From Diplonema papillatum (lineage: Eukaryota > Euglenozoa > Diplonemea > Diplonemida > Diplonemidae), in the NCBI GenBank assembly GCA_030068145.1, contig JAPJBO010000449.1, positions 62,001 through 126,000 on the forward strand: DNA of 64,000 nucleotides. The letters run 5' to 3'. How positions within the stretch are numbered: the stretch's first letter is position 1; every line of letters starts with the position of its first letter. Below are positions 44,401 to 53,614 of this stretch, in pieces. A program made the position numbers and the translations under genes. The notes below the pieces were generated by a model. It ran no database searches. It was not told the DNA's origin and saw only the letters and a program-made list of their open reading frames with translations.

Positions 44401-47191
44401 TCGCCCGGTAGTGCCCCGCTGCGTCCCGCCGGTCATTCGGAGGCTTCCGGTCGGTTTTCGCCAGCACGTACAGCGCCGCGGTCTCCGGGGCAGGGTCTTG
44501 CAGCTCGCGCGCGCACCTGGTCGTATTCTTCGCGTTCGCCCCTTCTTCGCCAGCGTCGTCCAACCCGCGCGACGGCTCGCCGTTGGCCCTACCCCAGATA
44601 AAGCCTTGCGCAGCTTGCTGAGAGGCGCCGGCGCTTGGCTGGTCTTCCGGTTGTTCGTTACTCAGCTCTTGGCCATCTTTTGCGGGTGGCACGCACTGCG
44701 CGGTTGCGAGGAGGGATGCGGCGATGCACGCGTGCTTTGCCCGGGCTTGTGAACGGATGGGGTCCGACGTCGGCGGCTTAGCTTCGTCGCGTGTGGTGAT
44801 GGAAGAATGACGGCGGCGCTGTTGCTTCTGTGGTGCGAAACCGGCAGAGCCGGTAGCCTGGTGGTAGTATCCAGAAACGCGATCGCTGTTTGCCCTGCGA
44901 ATGGGGTGTATGGGGTGGTGCTCAGTGTACTGGGCTGAAAGACGAGCGAGTTCCGCGAGCGATTCCACTGTGAGTCGAGAAGAAGTTAGTGGGTCGGATT
45001 CACCGGCTCCTGTGGGAGGGCTACTGACGGGCGGATATCGGTGGTGGTGGGCGGGGGGGTACGGGAGAAGGACGGGATTCTTGCTTGGATTGGAGTTGCG
45101 CTTCACTTTGGGAGACGGAGGGACGGAGACGGACTGCCCCGGGTCCATTTCACCGTCCTCGCACGCGCTTCCGCCAGCGGACGCCATGAAGTCACTGGTG
45201 TACCGGACCAGCCTCTGCACCTCCTGCGCGTGCAGGCCTCCGCTGGGCACCTTACCAATTGCCCCGCTCTCCTCTTTGACCACGGCTTCCTTCGCGCAGC
45301 TATTCACATCAACTTCCGCGTCCTCATCTTCTCCGAGACCGCTTTTTCGAAACTGCGCAGGCGTTTTGCTCTTCTCGAGCCCGTCGGTTAGTTGCACGTT
45401 TCCGGCGTCTGTCGCATTCGACTGGCCCTTTAAAACGTCGTGCAGCAACACGGCAAGCCGAGACACTTCGTTCCGCTGACTGTTGACGAGTTGGAGGAGC
45501 TCGGTTTGGTTCCGGTCCCTGGTGTGGGCCTCGTAGCTGGATATCAGGTCGTTCCTCTCGAACGTGCAAATCCTGCGGAAACCTTCGAAAAAGTCGAACA
45601 CATGGCCCGTCCTCGCTTCGGCCTCCGCCGACACCTCGAGATGCAGCACCTTCAGCCAGCGCACCAGGGCCAAGTCTTTGGACTTCGACTCGCTCACCTG
45701 CCGCAGCTCCGACGCCTCGGTTTCGAGCTCGCTGACCCGAGCTGTTTTCGCCTTCAGAACCGCGGCCTGCGCGTCGCGCTGCATTTTCGCCTGCTCCGCT
45801 TCCATGTCCGCCGCCCGCAGCTTCTCCTTCAGCAGCTCGTTCTCCGAAACTGTACGGTGGTGCTCCGCCTTGTACCGGGAGAGGACCTGGCACTTCTGCT
45901 GCAGGACCTTAACTTTTCCGGCTGTTTCCGACAGGACGTGCTGCGCTTCGGCGCCGGCGGCTTCCAACCGGTGGTTGACCTCGTGCAGGTTAGCGGTCTC
46001 CTTCGCGGTGTCGTCCTGGACGCCCTTCAGGTGCGCCTCGAGCCGACGCAGGCTGCCCTGCAAGATTTGGTTGCAGTCGTCGGAGCCGGCGAGGTGCCCC
46101 TTCAGGGCCTCCAGATCGCGCGCCGCCTTCCGGCGGACGGTCGCTGCGAGGCGGGCGGAGTGGTCGAACAGGTGCCGGACGGCCGGGAAGAAGTCGAGAA
46201 GCGCGTCCGATTCCAAATCGCCGCGTCGCCGGGCCTCGGACTGGCGGAGGGACGCGAACGCGTGGTCAAGCCGGCGGCATGCGGTCGACGCTTCGTCGGT
46301 CTGCGTGGCGGAGTTGAGGCGGTCGATGAGGGGGCGCGACCGGGCGAGCAGTGTTGTCTTCTGCGCGCGGAGGTCGTCCGCGACGGTTTGGAGCGTGTCG
46401 CGCTCGAGGTTCCACTGGTTCTGCATTCTTTTGAACTCGGCCTTCACCGTCGAGACCCGGAGCTCGGTTTCTTCGTCGTGCGAGCTGATGGCCTGCCGGG
46501 ACTTCTGCAGGTCGTGGGACAGCTCGCGGATGCGGTCCGCGCTGTCGTCGAGGGCTGTTTTGACCTTCAAAAACTCGTCGAGAGCGACAACGCCGATGGA
46601 ACGCGTCCGCTGCTCTTCGAGCTCGGTGAGGATCTCGTCGCGGTGGCGGGCGGCCTGCTCCTTCGCCGCGCGCTCGTCTCCGCACTTCTTGCGCCAGCGC
46701 CGCTTCTCCGCGCGTTCCGCCGCCAGCGCCTCCTTCCCGGCCGCGACTTCCTGCAGCCTCTCGCACATGACCTGCCTCACTGCCTCTTCGACATCCGGCG
46801 ACGCGAACATCATCTCCACAGCATCCTTTTTCTTCGCCGTCCCTCGCGTGCTTTCACCACCTCTCTGCTTCGCCAGTTTCAAGACATGTTCATACGGACT
46901 TCGCGTCGCGGAACGAGGTGGGTTGAGATCATTCGAAGCGAGGTTATCCCACGCAAGCGGCGGCTTGCGACGAGGTGCCGAGGAGAAGTGTGGGTGCGCG
47001 TCACGTGTGCCGGGCGCTGAATTAAACGTGCTGTAGTCGTCGGTGGTGGCGGCGTTGAACGGCGGCTGGGCACGGCGCCTGCGGCTTCGGTTCCCGAAGT
47101 TACCCCTCACAGGCGATGGGCTCCGAGACCGCGACCTGCTACGCGAGATGTGCCTCCGGTACGCGAGGGACAGGTCACTTGCTGTGTCGTC
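41408..47191 (-). CDS. Giant coiled-coil protein with SFRIDDAS-type repeats
   Basis: One open exon of about 1,928 codons starting after acceptor AACACAG at 47191 and ending at 41408. The frame also runs through the tandem repeat upstream, but that extension is an artefact. The order is a Ser/Arg stretch (RSRSRSRSPSP), a region of about 600 residues rich in heptads and Glu/Lys/Arg/Ala (coiled coil), a long Ala/Ser/Pro-rich disordered region with scattered hydrophobic Ala-rich segments (YHASIAAAVLDLMAASASA), then nine copies of a loose repeat centred on SFRIDDAS in the last 500 residues. No catalytic motif is visible. Upstream exons are not established. A candidate first exon lies at 48486-48181 (ATG, ending CAG|GTCGAT, same phase), but its donor does not fit the usual GTATGY. 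Function is unknown; a cytoskeletal or scaffold role is an inference. Confidence 0.65.
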   Translation of the reverse strand, partial: DDTASDLSLAYRRHISRSRSRSRSPSPVRGNFGNRSRRRRAQPPFNAATTDDYSTFNSAPGTRDAHPHFSSAPRRKPPLAWDNLASNDLNPPRSATRSPYEHVLKLAKQRGGESTRGTAKKKDAVEMMFASPDVEEAVRQVMCERLQEVAAGKEALAAERAEKRRWRKKCGDERAAKEQAARHRDEILTELEEQRTRSIGVVALDEFLKVKTALDDSADRIRELSHDLQKSRQAISSHDEETELRVSTVKAEFKRMQNQWNLERDTLQTVADDLRAQKTTLLARSRPLIDRLNSATQTDEASTACRRLDHAFASLRQSEARRRGDLESDALLDFFPAVRHLFDHSARLAATVRRKAARDLEALKGHLAGSDDCNQILQGSLRRLEAHLKGVQDDTAKETANLHEVNHRLEAAGAEAQHVLSETAGKVKVLQQKCQVLSRYKAEHHRTVSENELLKEKLRAADMEAEQAKMQRDAQAAVLKAKTARVSELETEASELRQVSESKSKDLALVRWLKVLHLEVSAEAEARTGHVFDFFEGFRRICTFERNDLISSYEAHTRDRNQTELLQLVNSQRNEVSRLAVLLHDVLKGQSNATDAGNVQLTDGLEKSKTPAQFRKSGLGEDEDAEVDVNSCAKEAVVKEESGAIGKVPSGGLHAQEVQRLVRYTSDFMASAGGSACEDGEMDPGQSVSVPPSPKVKRNSNPSKNPVLLPYPPAHHHRYPPVSSPPTGAGESDPLTSSRLTVESLAELARLSAQYTEHHPIHPIRRANSDRVSGYYHQATGSAGFAPQKQQRRRHSSITTRDEAKPPTSDPIRSQARAKHACIAASLLATAQCVPPAKDGQELSNEQPEDQPSAGASQQAAQGFIWGRANGEPSRGLDDAGEEGANAKNTTRCARELQDPAPETAALYVLAKTDRKPPNDRRDAAGHYRATPDLECAPHTWSSLAACVAAPAVLAAAAVSTEIDAAGSRSGLPPGPAPADALGRDPGALAAFYPAPFPRASAEPQEPTENHRYARELAGPLRARDPASFDGEAQSEELPSECTQRAFVSSASAIVVSTWCLMDAAAKDSQAAHTVDAIASAEEGSGGNATQQTGDKEGDAQPRGSSAAYHASIAAAVLDLMAASASALTANRLESAGDTCQADAHERDAPDAAVEGKRHEPALVKDGAEARSEQQMNSETCKGSFTAGVVEETDGALQNRWPEQLNHRYLAVPDTPMLDTTTSQSVFEEAVSCDEPAEVAAPTGTGSESASRKDKFRASSDVSFRSPGRQTDSIARHVPTADETSETPPNVAPGANPANDTFSATGENAAAPSESTPADAARKDAAGSNQPTPLAVAVAEEVASDDATEAGAGGLMPNEGSAITTGRTKQDETRKESLVGQGDVALATPPPKVFSAEEPAPPGQNGQAKHAVDDPASPAESFRINVGSEEGKADVADKAQVPSDSQPSSLSFAMVDEEGSDSSQREEPHAANPASRPPNRDNSITDAASPAGSFFIERDSAATVSDSRSVEDENVKGQAAVPQPSVRLSETTGSAVDAGSFRIDYSSATASEAGSTERGRKAGQSSNSMQPPRASTFGRLRSGTSTDGKSASSSFHVDDASAITSQTGSLREGGKAAGPASLRDRLRNSVTHARSARMSNPNSIADVASPCASFRIDDASTPASETSSRARQLVSGVLPPTPHRSESVGFGVTPRKSVAGSAHESFRIEGSSDADSRDDGEQVGGASRSGQLVPHTEAITPQASRRGSGDGEGTAGGAAKRQVRSDERGAVHRKSAAESAYASFRLDGASSDAGSVDTERVPSGPVAADQIRRSASGGASGSSGSRESARKKGKDNAAADTQPQTEPRSSRLRDSLRRRGSRGRSMADAASFTESFHIDDASEVASEAGSLPGRFVRDGLSHASDIKNALVGSQPPLRSPPETAAVG

Positions 47192-47199
47192 CTGTGTTC

Positions 47200-47794
47200 G
47201 TTGTAGGTATGTTTTGCGTGTTCCATACACCCACGTTGTAGGTATGTTTTGCGTGTTCCATACACCCACGTTGTAGGTATGTTTTGCGTGTTCCATACAC
47301 CCACGTTGTAGGTATGTTTTGCGTGTTCCATACACCCACGTTGTAGGTATGTTTTGCGTGTTCCATACACCCACGTTGTAGGTATGTTTTGCGTGTTCCA
47401 TACACCCACGTTGTAGGTATGTTTTGCGTGTTCCATACACCCACGTTGTAGGTATGTTTTGCGTGTTCCATACACCCACGTTGTAGGTATGTTTTGCGTG
47501 TTCCATACACCCACGTTGTAGGTATGTTTTGCGTGTTCCATACACCCACGTTGTAGGTATGTTTTGCGTGTTCCATACACCCACGTTGTAGGTATGTTTT
47601 GCGTGTTCCATACACCCACGTTGTAGGTATGTTTTGCGTGTTCCATACACCCACGTTGTAGGTATGTTTTGCGTGTTCCATACACCCACGTTGTAGGTAT
47701 GTTTTGCGTGTTCCATACACCCACGTTGTAGGTATGTTTTGCGTGTTCCATACACCCACGTTGTAGGTATGTTTTGCGTGTTCCATACACCCAC
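47200..47794. repeat. 35-bp tandem array, 17 copies
   Basis: A 35-bp unit starting GTTGTAGGTATGTTTTGCGT (plus strand) is repeated 17 times over 595 bases with no differences that I can see. It ends 9 bases before the acceptor of the giant coiled-coil exon, so it lies in what should be its upstream intron. On the minus strand the unit contains no AG dinucleotide. On the plus strand each unit carries a consensus-like 5' splice site, TAG|GTATGT. Since 35 is not a multiple of 3, the open frames through the array are rotations of one sequence and not evidence of protein. Confidence 0.95.
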
Positions 47795-48180
47795 AGCACA
47801 ACACGACTCAACACAACACGGCAGCTATAACTTTCGTGAGGGGTGCGTCAACCAGTGAGTCAGAACATGACGAATAAAACGCATACATTGTAGAGGATGG
47901 GCGCGTATGACATGTCAAAACCCCCCCGAGGGGGGAGGGGCTCTGGCGAGGCCTCCGGAACGAAATGCCCTGGTAGTGTATTGTTGCGCAACTTGTTTCT
48001 TTCGTGTAGTGTGCGGAAGAGGGAGGCACCCTGTTCGTGAGTTTCCGTTCCTTTGGCGGAGGTGTTGCAAGTATACAACGGTGCCGAGGCATGCTCCACC
48101 TGCGAAGCTTGGACATGCAAAACGTCGTGGCCTTCGGATCATTGACGGAGGAAAACGGATCTAAGGGAGCAAAGATCGAC

Positions 48181-48486
48181 CTGCTCCAATCGAAGACGTG
48201 TCACCCGGTTAACCACAGCCGCATTTATGAGACCCACAATTTGAGGGAGTCGAAAGACCCACCAAAGATTGGCCAATCGGCCCAGAGGATCGTCCTCTGG
48301 TTCTTCTCCTGGAATGTCGCGGAAGGAGTCGGTGCAGATGCACGCGAAAAGGTCGGATATGTTCTCGCATGCTGGTAGTGAACGAACCCAGTTCTTGCGG
48401 GCGTTCTGAGCAGGAGCGACGGCACATGCCGGGAACACTGCATACTCGGAACCCTTGCCGCGCAACCCTTCTCGCACGATGAGCAT
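48181..48486 (-). CDS. Possible first exon or small unassigned gene
   Basis: From ATG at 48486 the frame reads 102 codons to a possible CAG|GT at 48181, with protein-like composition (SLPACENISDLFACICTDSF; GEEPEDDPLGRLANLWWVF). It would join in phase to the giant coiled-coil exon at 47191 across the 35-bp array. An alternative donor GTATGC near 48443 does not keep the phase. I do not recognise the sequence, and it may be a separate short gene. Confidence 0.3.
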
Positions 48487-49876
48487 GAGCCGAGAGAATG
48501 AAAAAGCGTAAACTCCTCCAGCTGAATAGACGAGAAGAAGGAAAAGAAATAGGAAAAAGGGCTGTAAAAGCCGACGAAGTTATATTCACAGATACCTCAA
48601 GGGGGGGGGAAATAAAACGAGCTTGTGTCGGGGGAAGGGATGGAGGGGAGGCAAAGAAGAAGCGGGGCAAACCCTGGAATGTAAGCGAAAGCGGGCCACC
48701 GAAAGCGGAGCTCGCAGTTTCGCCTCGTTCTCTGGTCGACGACATTCTCCCACGGGAAGTGGAAACACAGCACTATTGTCAATGACGCGTCGCCGTATGA
48801 TGACTGTAGCGGTGACGAACTCCGGTTGCACGGTTTCTATGTAGGAACCAACTGGACCTTTACCATTCATTTTTTACCTCCGTTTGTGGGCATTATCCAC
48901 GGTCATTTACCTTGCGCTGCACTTCTTTTTTGAACCTTCACGTTTCTTTTGCTCCCCTCGCACCTTTCAAGCAGGTACCAGCCTGTAGGCTGCCTGGGTC
49001 AAGCCTTCATTTCCTCAAAACCGTCGTTTTCCGAAAAAGGGAGAAGACTTATCGTGCACCACGACGCGCTCAGGACTCGCCACGGCGCGACAGGTGAAAA
49101 GATAGAACGAGAGAGGAGATAAGAAGCATGAGAGAGAGAGAGAGACGAGTTAGAGTGCAGGGACCATCTCTCCGGGGAGTTTCCGGTCTCCTCACTTCTC
49201 TTCGCACTGCTACGGCGGGCGTAAGTCGCTCCGGAGGCGCGCTGCAGGTTGCGGCTCTGCTACAGTGAGTGGCGGCACCGGAGTTGGTGCTGCAGCGGGC
49301 GCTCTGGCCGGCGGGCGAGCTCGTCTCGCGGGGGATCGCCGCCTTGTAACGCTGCGGGCCCTCTTCTTCCTCGCGACTGCGCGGCCTACGGCGGCGGCTA
49401 ACACCTTGATGGAAAACTTCAGCTTCCATGAAAAAAACGGGGACTGGGAGGACGGGGAACGGGTGGAGGTAAGGAGAAAGCAGAAGAAGAAGTTGTGTAT
49501 GGAAAGTGTAGCTGATTGAAAAGTGGACCCCTGAGCCCGCGGGGCACTATTCGAGTGTAACTGGGTCTTGGAACGTGACCGGGATGCCTATTTGGCGGTG
49601 CAGTATAACGATGTTGCGGCGAAAGTCTCAACTGTCTGCGTCGAAGACGAGCATTCAAAATGCGTGGTTCCGTGTTCGCGAGCAGTGCACCTCTGAGTGT
49701 CGATTGTTTAAGGTTCCAGCTGTCACTAGGCTCAAGAAACATCGTCGAGAGAGAGCCTTCTGCAACGACCTCGTTGCGTCTGCGGTCGATGAACGGTTCA
49801 CGAGTTGGAAAAGATTCGCGGGGAGAGATACGCAGTATGGTTGGTTGGCGGCACGTGCACGCGCGTTGCTCAAGTT
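48487..49876. other. Spacer with a dispersed-repeat copy
   Basis: About 1.4 kb without a supported gene. It contains the R2 repeat copy at about 49120-49230 and purine-rich tracts. The short frames are not convincing. Confidence 0.45.
49120..49230 (+). repeat. Dispersed repeat R2, copy 3
   Basis: After a GA run, GACGAGTTAGAGTGCAGGGA, CCATCTCTCCGGGGAGTTTC and CGGTCTCCTCACTTCTC match the copies near 3.95 and 20.85 kb in the same orientation. GGGCGTAAGTCGCTCCGGAG follows as a weaker shared block. Confidence 0.6.
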
Positions 49877-50242
49877 CTAGTCGTCGTCTTCGTCCTTCAT
49901 GAAGAAAAACTTGTACGTGACCTTTGTGTCGTCGTGGTTGGTGGCGTTGGTTCCCTTAAGGATCCAGTTGCCCTCTTCTTCGAGGCAGTCCATGAGCGAC
50001 AGGAAAATCTGCGACTGGCCCATCTCCTCATTAGCGAATGCGGTCGGCAGCTCAGCCCACCAGTGCGGCGGCACCTCTTTTCGGACAAATTCCATCTTCG
50101 TCTTTTGCCCGGCGGCGCTGGTGCAACAAGTGGGCAGCAACGTGTTCAGCTTCTGCACCGTCGTCTCCTTTACAGGACCGATGATTGCAATTTGCGGTGG
50201 GTTCACCGTGATGTTCATAATCAGGTTCGGTACCACGGCCAT
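49877..50242 (-). CDS. Conserved-looking 121-residue protein
   Basis: A 121-codon frame from ATG at 50242 in a good context (AAAAGATGGCC). It reads as a compact globular protein: a beta-rich start (LIMNITVNPPQIAIIGPV), a middle with HWWAELPTAFANEEMGQSQIF, and an end with EEEGNWILKG and TKVTYKFFFMKDEDDD. The WILKG...YKFFF pattern suggests a small alpha/beta fold. I do not recognise a named family. A second frame just upstream (50496-50230, MAEPVSQKPVKKNAPRL...) could be an additional 5' exon, but no donor/acceptor pair is clear. No introns are needed for this reading. Confidence 0.6.
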   Translation of the reverse strand: MAVVPNLIMNITVNPPQIAIIGPVKETTVQKLNTLLPTCCTSAAGQKTKMEFVRKEVPPHWWAELPTAFANEEMGQSQIFLSLMDCLEEEGNWILKGTNATNHDDTKVTYKFFFMKDEDDD

Positions 50243-53200
50243 CTTTTCCCCACTTTCTTTTGGGTTGTTGTGTCTTGGGCTTCTTTTTCCTTTCGTTGTA
50301 TTCGCTTCTCGACATTCTCAGTGTACTGGTCACGTTGCAACGTGGTTGCAACGTGTCGCGCTCTCCTAATTACGTCCATTCGGACTAGACCCGGTTGGAA
50401 ACACGGGACCTGGATCTGAATCTGGAAATTGCCGTTGGCCGAAGCTAGTCGTGGCGCATTCTTCTTGACTGGCTTCTGGCTTACAGGTTCAGCCATAATC
50501 CATCCCACCATGTCGTGAAGTAAGGACGTGGGATAAGGCGTTCAACGACCTAATGAGTCCCACTTCTGTGATTCCCACAACATTTGGCTTTCATCGTTCC
50601 CGGAGCCAAGACATCCACCGGCAAGTGCAATCTGCAACTGCAGTTGAATCGAGGGGAAACAGGGAAGAAGTTGGGTTGCTCTTTCTCCGATGCTCGAAAC
50701 CATGCATTGCTGCTTTTGAGCACTAGCGATGCGGGTTTTCCCTATATCATGCTGTTTGCATGCTCGCACATTGCAGGCTGCCACACTGCGTGAACTTCTC
50801 GGGGTGTTGAAGAGATCATCGATCGAGCGTTGAAGAGTACATCGGCTACGGTATCTTCTTCACAAAAAAAGAGCCATCTGCCGATTTGTTCTCGCGGAGC
50901 CCCTGCATTCCTCTGAAGTACTCGATGAAAGACCATTGTCATTTGACATTGGAGACGCAGTATCCGGATCTCTGCATGCTAATCGCTGGGAACCCGACTA
51001 CTGAATTAACCAAAAGAAGGAGAAACGAGAAGCGCGTACTTTTACTCAGCGACGGACATCGCAGCGACGGGAGATGTGAACACGCCTGGAATGGCTTTTG
51101 GTGTGTTCGCAACATCGTGTTCGTATTTCTGTCTTTAATCCTTGGACACATTTAGGGGACAGGACAACTATGTGAGTCTGATTCGTCGGGTGCTCGTAGC
51201 TAGTCACCCGTACGTCGAGAACAGGCAAATCCTCCCTGCAGGGAGAGAGGCATGCCGAGCAAAAAATTAGAAAACTCTGACACTCACTGATTATGGAACG
51301 GTGTTACTCTAAGGATCCGAAGCTCCTTGGGACCAACAACTGAGAGAGGAGGGAGGAAAACGGGCTTGATTCGATACAAGCCTTGAGGAAGCCAGGAGCA
51401 CATGGCTGTGCAATGTAGACGGGGGTCAGACAGACACGGAGAGAGGTTGAAAAAGTGTTTGAATTGCAGCGAAGCGTCGCCTTTCTCGCCGAAAAGGCGT
51501 CTTGATGCGGGAGGTTCTTCTCTTGCAGTGACTCTTCGGAAGCGCTGGATTCAACTACCAGCTTCTAGTATTTCTCGTTTTAGTTCTTTTCAGCAGGAGC
51601 TGTAATCCCTGGCATATTGCGGCCAGAACTACGGCGCACCAGACGGGATGACCGTAGGTGGACGTTGTTGGTTTGAGTTTTCGTTTTGTGGTACTCATAC
51701 CGGATCTGCCTCCGTAGCTAGTTTCCGGCCAATCCAGCCAGCCAGACAGTCGGATCCCCGGCCAGCCAGCCCTTAGCTAGGTTCCTAGCCAAGCCAGCAA
51801 TCGAAACCAGAGCAGCAACGTAGAGATTTATAAGAACAGTGCAAAAAAACAGCGTGAAACACAGGCCTGGTTGGAGTTTGTTAAGAACTGACACGTGTCA
51901 ATTCCGCTAGTGAAAACCTCTTGCCCGGTAAGGCTTCGGGCATTTGGTGTGAAGGTTCTTTCAGCCTTTTCTTTGGCATCCTTGGCGCGTTGTTTGTTTT
52001 CGTTCTTTGGGGTATTTCTTCTGAATCGTAGTGCTGGAGTATGACGTAGTTTCTACGTCAGTCAAAAACAGGGAGAATCTGGTGCTCAAAGTCGAACGAC
52101 ACAAAAGACTTCCGACGAAACGTTTTTTTTTTTTTGCAATGCCGAGTTCGCAAACCTGGCCCCATAGAAATAACGCTAGAAATATTACGGGGTGACCTCG
52201 CAGGGTAGAGAAACTGATGCCAATACTAAGCATGTGCGAATTCGGTGAACTGGACGTAGGTCTTCTAGCAGGATCTTATCGTAGTTTGTAACCTTTCCTT
52301 AGCGGCTACTGTAGGGTGCGATGAAGCAACGCGCAGCATACGAGAAGACAATTTCGTTCTCCGCGCTGCACTACAGCGTGAAGCGCCGCTCAGCGCTATG
52401 GACCCGCAGTTCTGCGCAACCAAGGCACGAGGTTGCTGAGGCGAGCCCGCTTTGCATGCAGGTTGTCTTTCACTATTAAGCCCATCCTCAAGGCAAAGCC
52501 TGTAACTAACCTGGCTCTTATGTGCTGCACCGATGTTTCAGTACATACCAACAAACCGAGCACAGAGCGAGTACGAGTTTGAGTTTCGCCTACCGGGGCT
52601 CACCTTTTGGCCTCCAGGACCCATTGTGTGGCCCTCAGAAAATAAGACTTTGCGATGCCAGTCTAAGCCTACGGCATTCGTCACGTTCAGCACCTCATTA
52701 CGTTCCTTTGTCGCAGGTCTGCCCATTCCGGCCTCGGATATGTAATTTCGACCCGTTGCACGACTGTGCAACAAAAAAGACCAAGAAGTATGAACATTTG
52801 ACAAGCAAAAGCTCACTTTCGGGATCTGTGGCTCAGCATCGCGCTGATATTCTCCTCCTTGACGTGCAGTGCTGCGATGAGACTCGGTCTCAAGCCGCTA
52901 CCTTCCCCAGTCTTCGAAGACTAGCCCCTATGGTTAGCAAGATACGATGGAAAGGTCGAGTTCGAAGAAGCGCGTTCAAAAATGGTACTGGTTGACGCAA
53001 ATACCTGGATCGGACAGCAAGCCCACTAATTCACTTTTCGGTCGCTCCTATTCTTGGATCAATCCAGAAATCTGAACACGTTTTCGAGACGCGCTGACCC
53101 TGTAGGGAGGGGGAGACGGGCGAGTGGGCGTGAGCCATCTCGTAAAGCAGCATTGAAATGAATGATTCATTCATTCATTCCGTTGAATGAGCAAGCAGGA

Positions 53201-53614
53201 GACGATTCAGTCGTTCCGATTCCACATCCGAGTATAGACTGGGTTGAAGACTCGAATCTGGAAGTGAACTTCCTTTGGCTCGGGCCCGATCCCCCAGGAT
53301 TTGCTTGCTTGCACTACCTTCGGGTTCCCTCACACATTCGCTCGAAAACCCGCTTCACTCTTTATATTATTTCGGTATACGTTCTTTCTGTTGCTGTTGC
53401 TTGCTAAACTATCACTACCTGGTGGGAAGTGTGCATTGAACATCTCAAGCCTAGCTTGGTTTACTTTGCCGCTGTGTTTCTACAGTGAGTTTCACTCGAT
53501 GGAACAGGTATGAAATAGGGATTAAAATTAACTGAGACGCGAAAGGTCGCGCTCGGGTACGTTTCTTTCCTTTCTTCTCCGACGCTCGGAGCTTCTACGG
53601 TTGCCAAACTGACG
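50243..53614. other. 3.4-kb spacer without recognised genes
   Basis: I find no supported gene, RNA or array. Around 51715-51800 a short GCCAGCCAGC-type degenerate repeat occurs (CCAGCCAGCCAGAC, GGCCAGCCAGCCC, AGCCAAGCCAGC). A T-run lies near 52125. The rest is unassigned. Confidence 0.45.

Noticed and set aside
45440-47036. Two long plus-strand frames opposite the giant coiled-coil gene (526 and 490 codons)
   Set aside because: They are antisense shadows of a GC-rich coiled-coil frame. Their composition (Leu/Arg/Ser-rich) mirrors the real frame, and they have no domain signature.
47107-47814. Long open frames through the 35-bp array (for example repeated MEHAKHTYNVGVWNTQNIP)
   Set aside because: The unit is 35 bases and stop-free in several frames, so the same peptide appears in three rotating frames. 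This is a property of the repeat and not evidence of a protein.
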